From Streptomyces catenulae (GTDB lineage Bacteria; Actinomycetota; Actinomycetes; Streptomycetales; Streptomycetaceae): a DNA stretch of 64,000 bases. How positions within the stretch are numbered: position 1 is the first letter of the stretch; every line of letters begins with the position of its first letter. The stretch covers positions 1-64,000 of the forward strand of contig NZ_JODY01000016.1 in assembly GCF_000718015.1 (NCBI RefSeq), in the 5' to 3' direction. A program made the position numbers and the translations under genes. Of the stretch, positions 32,786 to 41,093 are shown one piece after another. Below the pieces are notes generated by a model, which saw only the letters and a program-made list of their open reading frames with translations, was not told where the DNA came from and ran no database searches.

Positions 32786-33036
32786 GGGGAGGCTCCTCGG
32801 GGGTGGCGGTGGTACGTCGCCGCCCGGGGCGGGCCCGGCACCTCGCGGGGCGGGCCACCGCAGCTCCCGGCGCGGCGGCGCCACCGTATCGCCGGTGCGC
32901 GGTGCGGTGCCGTGACGCCGACGCGTCCGGCTACGGACGGCACACCGGACGCCTCACCTGCGGCTCCGGCGCCCGGGGCGGAGGCGCTCCCGGACGGCGC
33001 CGGGGCCCGGCGCGGACCGGACCGGGCCCCGGCCCC

Positions 33037-33375
33037 TCACCCGCCGCCCACCAGCACCACCGCGACCGACACCGCCAGCACCACCGTGCACAGCGCCACG
33101 AGCCCCGCCCCGCGGGTCCCCAGCACCGGCGGGCGGCCCGCCGCCATCGCCCGCATCCGGCCGTGTGCCACCAGCCCGAACACCAGCCACGCCACCCCCG
33201 TCAGCGCCACCGCCCCCGCCGTCACCACGCCCGGCGCCACGGACTGCGTCAGCCGCCGCACGGCCAGCGCCACCACGACCGTGCAGGAGAGCGTGGTCCG
33301 CCGCCAGGCCAGCCGGGTGCGCTCCGGCTGCAACCCGGGGTCGCGCGCCCCGGACCCGTCCGGTGCCGTCCCCAC
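33037..33375 (-). CDS. DUF202 membrane protein
   Basis: A 112-residue membrane protein of the DUF202 family. The family signature PERTRLAWRRTTLS is at about residues 17-30, and three hydrophobic segments follow. It starts with GTG only 2 bases after the stop of the next DUF202 gene, so the two are coupled and may form a complex. The molecular function of the family is unknown. Confidence 0.85.
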   Translation of the reverse strand: MGTAPDGSGARDPGLQPERTRLAWRRTTLSCTVVVALAVRRLTQSVAPGVVTAGAVALTGVAWLVFGLVAHGRMRAMAAGRPPVLGTRGAGLVALCTVVLAVSVAVVLVGGG

Positions 33376-33377
33376 GC

Positions 33378-33782
33378 TCAGCGCGTCCAGCCGATCGCGA
33401 CGAGCGCCACCATCGCGGCGGCCAGCACCCCCACGACCACCGCCAGCACCGACGGGAACCGCGACACCGGCAGATCCTCACCGCGCCGCATCGCCCGCTC
33501 GCACCGCACCCAGTGGTTCACCGCCCGCACCGCGCACAGCGCCCCGGCCACCAGCAGCGCCACCGTGAAGACCGTCCGCAGCCCCGGATGCAGCCGAGGC
33601 AGGAACTGATCCACCGCGAAACCCCCGCCGACCAGCGCGAGCCCGGTCCGCAGCCACGCCAGCAGCGTCCGCTCGTTCGCCAGCGAGAAGCGGTAGTCGG
33701 GCGTCCGCCCCTCCTCGCCGATCCGGGCGGGCGACCACCACAGCCGCACCGTCTCCCGCACCGACCGCAGATCGACGCTCAC
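33378..33782 (-). CDS. YidH-like DUF202 membrane protein
   Basis: A 134-residue protein with the DUF202 motif RFSLANERTLLAWLRTGLALVGGG (about residues 30-53) and three membrane segments, close to YidH/VTC transmembrane-like proteins. GTG 33780-33782 is chosen because it gives the usual short N-terminus; the ribosome-binding site is weak. It is followed directly by the second DUF202 gene and preceded by the NUDIX gene 28 bases away. Function unknown. Confidence 0.85.
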   Translation of the reverse strand: MSVDLRSVRETVRLWWSPARIGEEGRTPDYRFSLANERTLLAWLRTGLALVGGGFAVDQFLPRLHPGLRTVFTVALLVAGALCAVRAVNHWVRCERAMRRGEDLPVSRFPSVLAVVVGVLAAAMVALVAIGWTR

Positions 33783-33810
33783 GGCCGCACCCCGGTCCGC
33801 CACACCGCCA

Positions 33811-34344
33811 TCAGCGGGCCCCGCCGACGCGCCACTCCTGCAACCGCCGGTACGCGGCCACCCCGTCCGGCGTCCACGGCCACTCCGCCAGCCGCCGCTC
33901 CAGCTCCTCCTCGGTGACGAAGGCGTGCCAGGCCACCTCCGACTCCTGCGGCGCCACCGGCAGCGTGCACCGCACCTCGTACACCGCCGACCACCACGAA
34001 CCCCCGTCCCCCTCGTAGAGGAACGAGAAGCGGTGCTCGGGCCGGTCGAGCCCCCGGACCCCCAACTCCTCCTCGGCCTCCCGCAGCGCCGCGTCGTCGT
34101 AGCCCTCCCCGGCGCCGACCACCCCGCCGACGAACATGTCGTGATGCCCGGGGAAGACCAGCTTCCGGTCCGTTCTGCGGTGGATGAAGATCCGGTCCTC
34201 GCCATCCCTGACCAGGATGAACGTGCAGCGGTGCCGAAGGCCCCGGGCGTACGCCTCGCCGCGCGGCGCCTGGCCCACCACCCGGTCCTGCTCATCGACG
34301 ATGTCGAGCACTTCGTCCGCGTCGAGCGGTTGCTGATCGGTCAT
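33811..34344 (-). CDS. NUDIX hydrolase, YfcD-like
   Basis: A 177-residue NUDIX protein. The box GX5EX7REUXEEXGU is complete as GVVGAGEGYDDAALREAEEELG (about residues 75-96 of the protein; shown by its key Gly, Glu and REAEEE). The opening VLDIVDEQDRVVGQAPRGEAY resembles E. coli YfcD and isopentenyl-diphosphate isomerase-like NUDIX proteins. It would cleave a nucleoside or other diphosphate linkage; the substrate is not known. It precedes the two DUF202 genes on the same strand. Confidence 0.9.
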   Translation of the reverse strand: MTDQQPLDADEVLDIVDEQDRVVGQAPRGEAYARGLRHRCTFILVRDGEDRIFIHRRTDRKLVFPGHHDMFVGGVVGAGEGYDDAALREAEEELGVRGLDRPEHRFSFLYEGDGGSWWSAVYEVRCTLPVAPQESEVAWHAFVTEEELERRLAEWPWTPDGVAAYRRLQEWRVGGAR

Positions 34345-34400
34345 GCCGCCATGCAACCACCGGCGCCCCGCCACCGGAACGCCGGGCCCCGCCGCCCGCC

Positions 34401-35303
34401 TCAGTGCGGCGCCAGCGCCTGCGCCCGCGGGTGCGGCGGCCCCGCGCCGGGCGGCATCGCCGGATGCCGGCCGATCAGCACGATGCCCACCACGATCGCC
34501 ACGATCCCGGCCGCCTGCCACGCCAGCGCGCCCGGCGTCACCCGCAGCTGATCGCCGAGGAACCCGACCCCGCACGCGATCCCGGCCAGCGGCTGCGCCG
34601 CCGTCAGCGCCGGGAGCGACAGCCGCAGCGGCGCCGTCTCGAACGCGCTCTGCACCAACACCAGCGCCGTCACCCCGAGCGCCACCACCGCGTACGGCTG
34701 CCAGCTCGTCGCCACCGCCGTCCAGCCACCGGCGTTGAACCGGTCCCCGCTCATCCGCGTCAGCGCGTCCTGCAACCCGTACAGCAACCCCGCCGCGGTG
34801 CCCAGCAGCGCCGCCTCCAGCGCCATCCACATCCGCTTCGCGACCGCCGTCAGCAGCAGCGCCGTGCCCAGGACCACGCCGATGATCACCCACTGCCGCA
34901 GCACATCCGGGGTCGCCCGCCCGCCGTGCGGCTGCCCCGCCACGATGAACGCCGTCACCCCGCCCGCCAACAGCCACAGCCCGGCCCAGCCGCTGCGCCC
35001 CAGCCGCTGCCGGGTCAGCCACCGCGACAGCGCCATCGCGAACAGCAGATTGGTCGCCAGCAACGGTTCGACCAGTGTGATGTCGCCCATCCCCAGCGCG
35101 AACGCGCCCAGCGCCATGCCGCACACCATCAGCCCGATACCGGCGAGCCAGCGCGGCATCCGCGCCAGATCGAGCAGCAGCCGCAGCGAGAGGAAGTCCT
35201 TCATCGGCGCGTGCTGCGCGGCCGCCTGCTGGAGGACGAACCCCAGGCCCAGGCAACAGGCCGCACCGAGGGCCAGCAGAATCACGGTCACGGACACCGA
35301 CAT
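34401..35303 (-). CDS. DMT-superfamily transporter
   Basis: A 300-residue integral membrane protein with about ten hydrophobic segments and EamA-type repeats, starting MSVSVTVILLALGAACCLGLGFVLQQ. The C-terminus is a short Pro/His tail. ATG 35301-35303. It stands between the NUDIX gene and the divergent flavoprotein gene. Export of a metabolite is the usual family role; the substrate is unknown. Confidence 0.85.
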   Translation of the reverse strand: MSVSVTVILLALGAACCLGLGFVLQQAAAQHAPMKDFLSLRLLLDLARMPRWLAGIGLMVCGMALGAFALGMGDITLVEPLLATNLLFAMALSRWLTRQRLGRSGWAGLWLLAGGVTAFIVAGQPHGGRATPDVLRQWVIIGVVLGTALLLTAVAKRMWMALEAALLGTAAGLLYGLQDALTRMSGDRFNAGGWTAVATSWQPYAVVALGVTALVLVQSAFETAPLRLSLPALTAAQPLAGIACGVGFLGDQLRVTPGALAWQAAGIVAIVVGIVLIGRHPAMPPGAGPPHPRAQALAPH

Positions 35304-35438
35304 ACACCTCGTATCGGGCGGAGTGGAGGTGAGGCCGAGGATAGCCACCCGGCCCGCCCGCCGCGGTGGCCGCCGTCACGTCGGCCTGCCGCGCCGCACC
35401 ACCCCCGCCGGACACCGGGCGCACCGCCTCCCACGCCC

Positions 35439-35458
35439 CATGCCGACCGGTTGGTACG
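35439..35458. promoter_or_regulatory. TetR-type operator upstream of the flavoprotein gene
   Basis: CATGCCGACCGGTTGGTACG is the third member of the 20-bp palindrome family. It lies 89 bases before the flavoprotein start and about 135 before the divergent DMT gene. Confidence 0.7.
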
Positions 35459-35547
35459 ACCTGTTGACGCCCGTACCGGCCTGCGCGGAGGATCGGATCA
35501 CCACGGCATCCGGGACCTCCGGCACGCCCCGGTGAGGAGAGCTGACG

Positions 35548-37203
35548 ATGGCGTACGACGCTGATGTGATCGTGATCGGAGCGGGCCTGGCCGGCCTCGC
35601 GGCCACCGCGGAACTGGCCGACGCGGGACGGAAGGTGATCCTCCTCGACCAGGAACCCGAACAGTCTCTCGGCGGCCAGGCCCACTGGTCCTTCGGCGGC
35701 CTCTTCCTCGTCGACTCACCCGAGCAGCGCCGCCTGCGCATCCGCGACAGCCACGACCTGGCCTGGCAGGACTGGCTCGGCACCGCCGCATTCGACCGCC
35801 CCGAGGACCACTGGCCCCGCAAATGGGCCGAGGCGTACGTCGACTTCGCCGCCGGTGAGAAGCGCCCCTGGCTGCACCGCCAGGGCGTCCGCTTCTTCCC
35901 CGTCGTCGGCTGGGCCGAACGCGGCGGCTACGACGCGACCGGCCACGGCAACTCCGTCCCCCGCTTCCACATCACCTGGGGCACCGGCCCCGGCCTCGTC
36001 GCCCCCTTCGCCCGCCGGGTGCGCGCCGGTGCCGCCCGCGGCCTGGTGGACCTCCGCTTCCGCCACCGCGTCACCGGCCTGACCGGCACCGCGGGCGCCG
36101 TCGACACCGTCAGCGGCGACATCCTCGTCCCCTCCGACGCCGAACGCGGCACCCCCAGCAGCCGCGAGACGTCCGGCGCCTTCACCCTCCGCGCCCAGGC
36201 CGTGATCGTCACCTCCGGCGGCATCGGCGGCAACCACGACCTGGTCCGCGCCAACTGGCCGGAGCGGCTCGGCACCCCGCCGCGCCACATGCTCTCCGGC
36301 GTCCCCGCACACGTCGACGGCGCGATGCTCGGCGTCGCCGAGAAGGCCGGTGCCCGCCTCATCAACCGCGACCGGATGTGGCACTACACCGAAGGCATCG
36401 ACAACTGGAACCCGATCTGGCCGCAGCACGGCATCCGGATCCTCTCCGGCCCGTCCCCGCTCTGGCTGGACGCCACCGGCAAGCGGCTGCCGGTGCCGCT
36501 CTTCCCCGGCTTCGACACCCTCGGCACCCTCGACCACATCATGCGCACCGGCCACGACCACACCTGGTTCGTGCTCACCCGCAAGATCATCGAGAAGGAG
36601 TTCACCCTCTCCGGCTCCGAACAGAACCCGGACCTGACCGGCAAGTCCGTCCGCGACGTCCTGGGCCGCGCCCGCGGCGGCGCCCCCGGCCCCGTCCAGG
36701 CGTTCCTCGACCACGGCGCCGACTTCCTCACCGCCCGCACCCTGCCCGCACTGGTCCGCCAGATGAACGACCTGACCGGCGAACCGCTGATCGACGAGGC
36801 CGCGCTGCACCGCGAAGTCGCCGCCCGCGACCGCGAGATCGCCCACCCCTTCACCAAGGACCTCCAGGTCACGGCCCTGCACGGCGCCCGCAAATACCTC
36901 GGCGACCGCCTCATCCGCACCGCCGCCCCACACCGCCTCCTCGACCCGAAGGCGGGCCCCCTCATCGCGGTACGCCTCCACATCCTCACCCGCAAAACCC
37001 TCGGCGGCCTGGAGACCGACCTCTCCTCCCGCGTCCTGACCGCCGACGGCACCCCCCTCCCCGGCGTCTACGCGGCGGGCGAGGCCGCCGGTTTCGGCGG
37101 CGGCGGCGTCCACGGCTACCGCTCCCTGGAAGGCACCTTCCTCGGCGGCTGCCTCTTCTCGGGCCGCACCGCAGGAAGAGCAGCGGCCCGAGCGGTCGCC
37201 TGA
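35548..37203 (+). CDS. FAD-binding dehydrogenase (3-ketosteroid dehydrogenase/fumarate reductase type)
   Basis: A 551-residue flavoprotein. The FAD dinucleotide motif VIVIGAGLAGLAATAELADAG is at residues 8-28, GGQAHWSFGGLF follows, and the C-terminal FAD motif is AAGEAAGFGGGGVHGYRSLEGTFLGGCLFSGRTAG. The layout is FAD_binding_2, as in ketosteroid dehydrogenases and soluble fumarate reductases. Such enzymes put a double bond next to a carbonyl. ATG 35548 has GAGGAG upstream. The shared operator suggests it serves the same catabolic block as the acyl-CoA genes. Substrate unknown. Confidence 0.88.
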   Translation: MAYDADVIVIGAGLAGLAATAELADAGRKVILLDQEPEQSLGGQAHWSFGGLFLVDSPEQRRLRIRDSHDLAWQDWLGTAAFDRPEDHWPRKWAEAYVDFAAGEKRPWLHRQGVRFFPVVGWAERGGYDATGHGNSVPRFHITWGTGPGLVAPFARRVRAGAARGLVDLRFRHRVTGLTGTAGAVDTVSGDILVPSDAERGTPSSRETSGAFTLRAQAVIVTSGGIGGNHDLVRANWPERLGTPPRHMLSGVPAHVDGAMLGVAEKAGARLINRDRMWHYTEGIDNWNPIWPQHGIRILSGPSPLWLDATGKRLPVPLFPGFDTLGTLDHIMRTGHDHTWFVLTRKIIEKEFTLSGSEQNPDLTGKSVRDVLGRARGGAPGPVQAFLDHGADFLTARTLPALVRQMNDLTGEPLIDEAALHREVAARDREIAHPFTKDLQVTALHGARKYLGDRLIRTAAPHRLLDPKAGPLIAVRLHILTRKTLGGLETDLSSRVLTADGTPLPGVYAAGEAAGFGGGGVHGYRSLEGTFLGGCLFSGRTAGRAAARAVA

Positions 37204-37208
37204 CCCCC

Positions 37209-37276
37209 GGGAGACGGCGTCCGCCGGGAGACGGCACACGGCGGGAGACGGCGTTCGCCGAGAGACGGCACGCTCC
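37209..37276. repeat. Four 17-bp tandem units
   Basis: Units at 37209, 37226, 37243 and 37260 share GGGAGACGGC (GAGAGACGGC in the last) followed by variable bases. They begin directly after the flavoprotein stop codon. Confidence 0.9.
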
Positions 37277-37332
37277 GGGGAGGGCGCGGGCGCGCGGGCC
37301 GCTTACGGACCGGACGGGCGCTACGGAACGGC

Positions 37333-37497
37333 GACGCCGGACGGGCTGGGGGCGAGGTGGGGAGCCGTCCGGCACCTCCACATCCGGCTTCCCCGACGGT
37401 GCGCGGCCCGCGCCGGGTGACGCCGGACGGGCTGGGGCGAGGTGGGGAACCCTCCGGCACCCACATCCGGCTTCCCCGACGATGCCCGGCCCGCGCC
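37333..37497. repeat. Two direct copies of an 86-bp unit
   Basis: Copy 1 (37333-37418) and copy 2 (37419-37497) both begin GACGCCGGACGGGCTGGG and contain GCGAGGTGGGGA and CACATCCGGCTTCCCCGACG. They differ by a few changes and short indels, and copy 2 is slightly shorter. Confidence 0.9.
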
Positions 37498-37522
37498 CCC
37501 TCAAGGCGTGGCCGGGCCCGGC

Positions 37523-37933
37523 TCACCCCTCCAACGCCTCCCGCACCCGGCGCGAGACGGTGAACGTGTAGAGATCCAGCACCCCGGGCGGCTCCGCGAG
37601 CCCCGGCCCGCCCGCCCGTATCCACTCCGCGATGTCCGCCAGCGCATCGTCGTCGTTGACCAGCCCCAGCCACACCGGACGCCCACCCGCGACCCGCCCG
37701 GCGGCCGACGGCTGGACCACGACGACATTCGCCTGATCGCAGACGTCCAGGCACTCCGAGGCACGCACCGGCGCGGCATCGCCCAACGCCGCCCGCAGCC
37801 GCGGGATCTGCCCGGCATGATCGACGCCGGGAACCTTCGCTCCGTCACCACAGCAGCAACCACGGCAGACGGTGACCCGGCACGGAGCTTCGGCGGCGAC
37901 CCGCCCGGAACGCTTGGCACTCATCCGGCCCAT
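37523..37933 (-). CDS. Thioredoxin-like (2Fe-2S) ferredoxin-domain protein
   Basis: A 136-residue protein with VTVCRGCCCGDG near residue 20 and ECLDVCDQANVVVV near residue 62. This four-cysteine pattern resembles thioredoxin-like [2Fe-2S] ferredoxins, although the first motif has extra cysteines (CRGCCC). The rest is an alpha/beta domain ending in VSRRVREALEG. ATG 37933 or ATG 37924 are both possible; neither has a strong ribosome-binding site. Electron transfer or metal binding is inferred. No clear partner gene is adjacent. Confidence 0.8.
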   Translation of the reverse strand: MGRMSAKRSGRVAAEAPCRVTVCRGCCCGDGAKVPGVDHAGQIPRLRAALGDAAPVRASECLDVCDQANVVVVQPSAAGRVAGGRPVWLGLVNDDDALADIAEWIRAGGPGLAEPPGVLDLYTFTVSRRVREALEG

Positions 37934-38101
37934 GCTACGTGCGCCCCCACGCCCCCTCCGCCCCGCCGTCCCCCGGCCCGACCTGCACCTTCGGAAGCAC
38001 CACACCGCGCCGCCGCCCACCCGCACGCCCCGGACGCAAACGAGCCGGACCACACCCTCGAACCGACGCCCACCACCCCACGCAGCGCTCCGGAAGTGCC
38101 G

Positions 38102-38782
38102 CTAGAAGTGCCGCACCAACTCGCCGAACGCCCCGAGCCGCAGCACCTTCCCGTCCGCCGGATCCAGCTCCGCGTGCTCCAGCACCCACGTCCGGTCGTG
38201 CGGGATGAAGACGGCGTTCAGCCCCGCCGACCGGGCGGGCAGGATGTCCGACCGCGGCGAGTTGCCGATCATCCATGCCTCCGCGGGCGCCACGCCGTAC
38301 TCCCGCACCAACCCCTCGTACGTGGTGACGTCCTTCTCCGGCACGATGTGCACGCCCCGAAAGTGCTTGCCCAGCCCGGACGCGGCCACCTTGCGCCGCT
38401 GCTCCTCCGCCTCGCCCTTGGTGAGCATCAGCAGCTCATGACGGGCCGCCAGCTCCGCCAGCGTCTGCGGCACCCCGTCGATCAGCTCTACCGTCCCGCC
38501 GTCGAACGCCGCCGCCCACCCCTCGATCCGCGCCGCCTCCCGCGCGCTCGCCGGACGCCCCCGCAACCGCGCCAGACACTCCCCGAGACTGAGCAGAAAC
38601 ACCTTGCTGCCGTACCCGTGCGTCACCGCGTTCGCCGCCTCGATCCCGTCGAGCACCGCCCGCACCTCGTCCCGCCCGAGCCCGGGACGCGCCATCCAGT
38701 CCGTGAACTCCTCGATGACCCGCTCGAAGATCACGTTGTTCTCCCACAACGTGTCATCCGCATCAAAGATCAGCACCCGCAC
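38102..38782 (-). CDS. HAD-superfamily hydrolase
   Basis: A HAD phosphatase of about 226 residues. Motif I is LIFDADDTLWENN, motif II LLMLTKG, and motif III/IV lie in EKDVTTYEGLVREYG and MIGNSPRSDILPARSAGLNAVFIP. The cap is of the C1 type. The start is uncertain: GTG 38782 gives VRVLIFDADD, GTG 38776 has a better-spaced GGAAGG, and the frame opens at 38803. Phosphate-ester hydrolysis is the family reaction; the substrate is unknown. Confidence 0.88.
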   Translation of the reverse strand: MRVLIFDADDTLWENNVIFERVIEEFTDWMARPGLGRDEVRAVLDGIEAANAVTHGYGSKVFLLSLGECLARLRGRPASAREAARIEGWAAAFDGGTVELIDGVPQTLAELAARHELLMLTKGEAEEQRRKVAASGLGKHFRGVHIVPEKDVTTYEGLVREYGVAPAEAWMIGNSPRSDILPARSAGLNAVFIPHDRTWVLEHAELDPADGKVLRLGAFGELVRHF

Positions 38783-38900
38783 ACCCTTCCCGCCCCACAC
38801 CACCCAACGGCGCGCAGGCTACGGCCCCGAGCCCACCCGCACCACAATTACGCGAGGTGTGCCGAAACGGTCGGGCCCGGGAGGCGCAGCCCAAAACGAA

Positions 38901-38926
38901 AAAGACCCCAGATCACTGGGGTCTTT
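38901..38926 (-). terminator. Intrinsic terminator after tRNA-Leu
   Basis: A perfect 11-bp stem AAAGACCCCAG/CTGGGGTCTTT with a 4-base loop continues into T residues on the minus strand, directly downstream of the tRNA 3' end. Confidence 0.93.
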
Positions 38927-38929
38927 CGC

Positions 38930-39017
38930 TGGTGTCCGAGGGGGGACTTGAACCCCCACGCCCGATAAAGGGCACTAGCACCTCAAGCTAGCGCGTCTGC
39001 CATTCCGCCACCCGGAC
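38930..39017 (-). tRNA. tRNA-Leu (anticodon GAG)
   Basis: On the minus strand the cloverleaf is complete. The acceptor GTCCGGG pairs with CTCGGAC, the anticodon stem is CTAGC/GCTAG with loop TTGAGGT (anticodon GAG), a long variable arm GCCC/GGGC is of class II type, and the T-arm is GGGGGTTCAAGTCCCCC. The 3' CCA is encoded. It reads CUC and CUU codons. Confidence 0.97.
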
Positions 39018-39245
39018 AAGGTGTCTGCCGTTCCGGCCTGGGCCGTTCCGACAGAGAAAACAATAGCAAACCTTTCGGGGTGCTCGATCACCCGCACGTC
39101 GGAGCCGGTCTGCGGCTGTGACCAGGGCATGTCGGCCGTATTACGGCCTTGGGTGGAGCCCGCCGCGGAGGGAGGATGGCGGTGGACCCCGCCGCGGCCG
39201 GTCCCTGGGTGGGCGTGCCGCGGCCGTGAACCACAAGGAGGCAGA

Positions 39246-40571
39246 GTGAGCGAGTCACAGCCGGCCCGTACGGTCACCGGTGAGGACGAGGTCGTCGACC
39301 TGTGCCGGGACCTGATCCGGATCGACACCAGTAATTACGGCGACCACTCCGGGCCCGGCGAGCGTGCCGCGGCGGAGTACGTGGCGGAGAAGCTCGCGGA
39401 GGTCGGGCTGGAGCCGCAGATCTTCGAATCCCACCCGGGCCGGGCCTCGACGGTCGCCCGTATCGAGGGCGAGGACAGGTCCCGTCCGGCCCTGCTCATC
39501 CACGGCCACACCGACGTCGTCCCGGCCAACGCCGACGACTGGACCCACCACCCCTTCTCCGGCGAGATCGCCGACGGGTGTGTCTGGGGCCGTGGCGCCG
39601 TGGACATGAAGGACATGGACGCGATGACGCTGGCGGTCGTCCGCGACCGGATGCGCTCCGGCCGTAAGCCGCCCCGCGACATCGTCCTGGCCTTCCTCGC
39701 CGACGAGGAGGCCGGTGGCACCTACGGCGCCCGCCACCTCGTCGACCACCACCCCGGTCTCTTCGAGGGCGTCACCGAGGCGATCAGTGAGGTCGGCGGC
39801 TTCTCGTTCACGGTCAACGAGAACCTGCGGCTCTACCTCGTCGAGACGGCGCAGAAGGGCATGCACTGGATGAAGCTCACCGTGGACGGCACCGCCGGAC
39901 ACGGGTCGATGATCCACCGCGACAACGCCATCACCGAACTCTCCGAGGCCGTCGGCCGACTGGGCCGTCACGAGTTCCCGGTGCGCGTCACCAAGACGCT
40001 CCGCCACTTCCTGGACGAACTGGGCGACGCCCTGGGCACCGAACTCGACCCGGAGAACATGGAGGACACGCTCGCGAAGCTCGGCGGCATCGCCAAGCTG
40101 ATCGGCGCCTCCCTCAAGAACACCGCCAACCCCACCCAGCTCGGCTCCGGTTACAAGGTCAACGTCATTCCCGGCCAGGCCACCGCCCATGTCGACGGCC
40201 GTTTCCTGCCCGGCTACGAGGAGGAGTTCCTGGCCGACCTCGACCGTCTCCTCGGCCCGCGGGTCAAGCGGGAGGACATCCACGCCGACAAGGCGCTGGA
40301 GACCAGTTTCGACGGTGCCCTGGTCGACGCGATGCAGTCGTCGCTGCTGGCCGAGGACCCGATCGCGCGGGCCGTGCCGTACATGCTGTCGGCCGGTACC
40401 GATGCCAAGTCGTTCGACCGGCTGGGCATCCGCGGCTTCGGGTTCGCGCCGCTGAAGCTGCCGCCGGAGCTGGACTTCGCGGGCATGTTCCACGGCGTGG
40501 ACGAGCGAGTGCCGGTGGATGGGCTGAAGTTTGGCGTCCGTGTGCTGGACCGTTTCATCGACGCGAGCTGA
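39246..40571 (+). CDS. M20-family metallopeptidase
   Basis: A 441-residue M20 (ArgE/DapE/CPG2-like) dipeptidase or deacylase. Metal and catalytic motifs are LLIHGHTDVVPA, GRGAVDMKDMDA and FLADEEAGGTYGA, with HGVDERVPVDGL near the C-terminus. The dimerisation domain lies between. The start is GTG 39246 after AAGGAGG. It is followed by the chaplin genes but separated by 152 bases with its own likely promoter. Substrate not known. Confidence 0.93.
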   Translation: MSESQPARTVTGEDEVVDLCRDLIRIDTSNYGDHSGPGERAAAEYVAEKLAEVGLEPQIFESHPGRASTVARIEGEDRSRPALLIHGHTDVVPANADDWTHHPFSGEIADGCVWGRGAVDMKDMDAMTLAVVRDRMRSGRKPPRDIVLAFLADEEAGGTYGARHLVDHHPGLFEGVTEAISEVGGFSFTVNENLRLYLVETAQKGMHWMKLTVDGTAGHGSMIHRDNAITELSEAVGRLGRHEFPVRVTKTLRHFLDELGDALGTELDPENMEDTLAKLGGIAKLIGASLKNTANPTQLGSGYKVNVIPGQATAHVDGRFLPGYEEEFLADLDRLLGPRVKREDIHADKALETSFDGALVDAMQSSLLAEDPIARAVPYMLSAGTDAKSFDRLGIRGFGFAPLKLPPELDFAGMFHGVDERVPVDGLKFGVRVLDRFIDAS

Positions 40572-40644
40572 TCACCCCGACAAGGGGCGAACTGCCCAAT
40601 ACTGAGGGGTTTTTCGCTGGAAAGAGTGAATGCCGAGTCATCCT

Positions 40645-40673
40645 CGTAGCCTGAAAGTCCTCCGCATCGTTGC
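40645..40673 (+). promoter_or_regulatory. Possible sigma-BldN-type promoter of chpH
   Basis: CGTAGC (40645-40650) and CGTTGC (40668-40673) are separated by 17 bases and resemble the BldN pattern CGTAAC/CGTTGA, with one mismatch in each. It lies about 50 bases upstream of the chpH start. Chaplin genes are known targets of BldN in Streptomyces. Confidence 0.5.
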
Positions 40674-40723
40674 AGGCTGTGCGGTCCGCGGCTGGGATCG
40701 CACTGCCAACGTAGGAGGATTTA

Positions 40724-40957
40724 ATGATCAAGAAGGTCGTCGCTGCCGCGGCGCTCACCGGTGGTTTTGTGCTCGCCGGCGCGGGCCTGGCCGTTGCCGA
40801 CTCGGGAGCCGAGGGAGCCTCTGTCGGCTCCCCGGGCGTGGTCTCCGGCAATGTGATCCAGGTTCCGGTGCACGTCCCGGTGAACTTCTGCGGTAACACG
40901 GTCTCCGTGATCGGGCTGCTGAACCCCGCCTTCGGCAACATCTGCATCAACGACTGA
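40724..40957 (+). CDS. chpH: Short chaplin ChpH
   Basis: A 77-residue chaplin that is secreted and forms amyloid fibrils at the air-water surface, making aerial hyphae and spores hydrophobic. A signal peptide covers residues 1-25 (cut near AVA-DSG). The mature 52 residues contain the chaplin domain SPGVVSGNVIQVPVHVPVN with Cys56 and Cys74, which form the disulfide. It is nearly identical in layout to S. coelicolor ChpH. The AGGAGG site precedes the ATG, and the long chaplin follows 136 bases on. Confidence 0.96.
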   Translation: MIKKVVAAAALTGGFVLAGAGLAVADSGAEGASVGSPGVVSGNVIQVPVHVPVNFCGNTVSVIGLLNPAFGNICIND

Positions 40958-40991
40958 CGTCGCATCTGCACCCGTAAGGGTCCGATCCGGT

Positions 40992-41022
40992 CGGCTCCGG
41001 GACGCCTCGCGTTCCGGAGCCG
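40992..41022 (+). terminator. Stem-loop between chpH and chpC
   Basis: CGGCTCCGG (40992-41000) pairs perfectly with CCGGAGCCG (41014-41022) across a 13-base loop, 35 bases after the chpH stop. It may end or attenuate chpH transcription before chpC. Confidence 0.55.
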
Positions 41023-41093
41023 CTGAGGATTCCCGCGGGCGGCATCTTCCGCGTCCGTCCGCATTCGCAAGGCACGAGGCAGGGGAACAACCT

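Larger units (their letters stand above)
37204..37522. other. Gap between convergent genes, made of repeats
   Basis: This 319-base spacer contains four 17-bp units (37209-37276) and two copies of an 86-bp unit (37333-37497). I see no gene in it. Confidence 0.7.

Noticed and set aside
38930..39017. Integration site of a mobile element at the tRNA-Leu gene
   Set aside because: No integrase or duplicated tRNA end was seen nearby; flanking genes are ordinary chromosomal genes.
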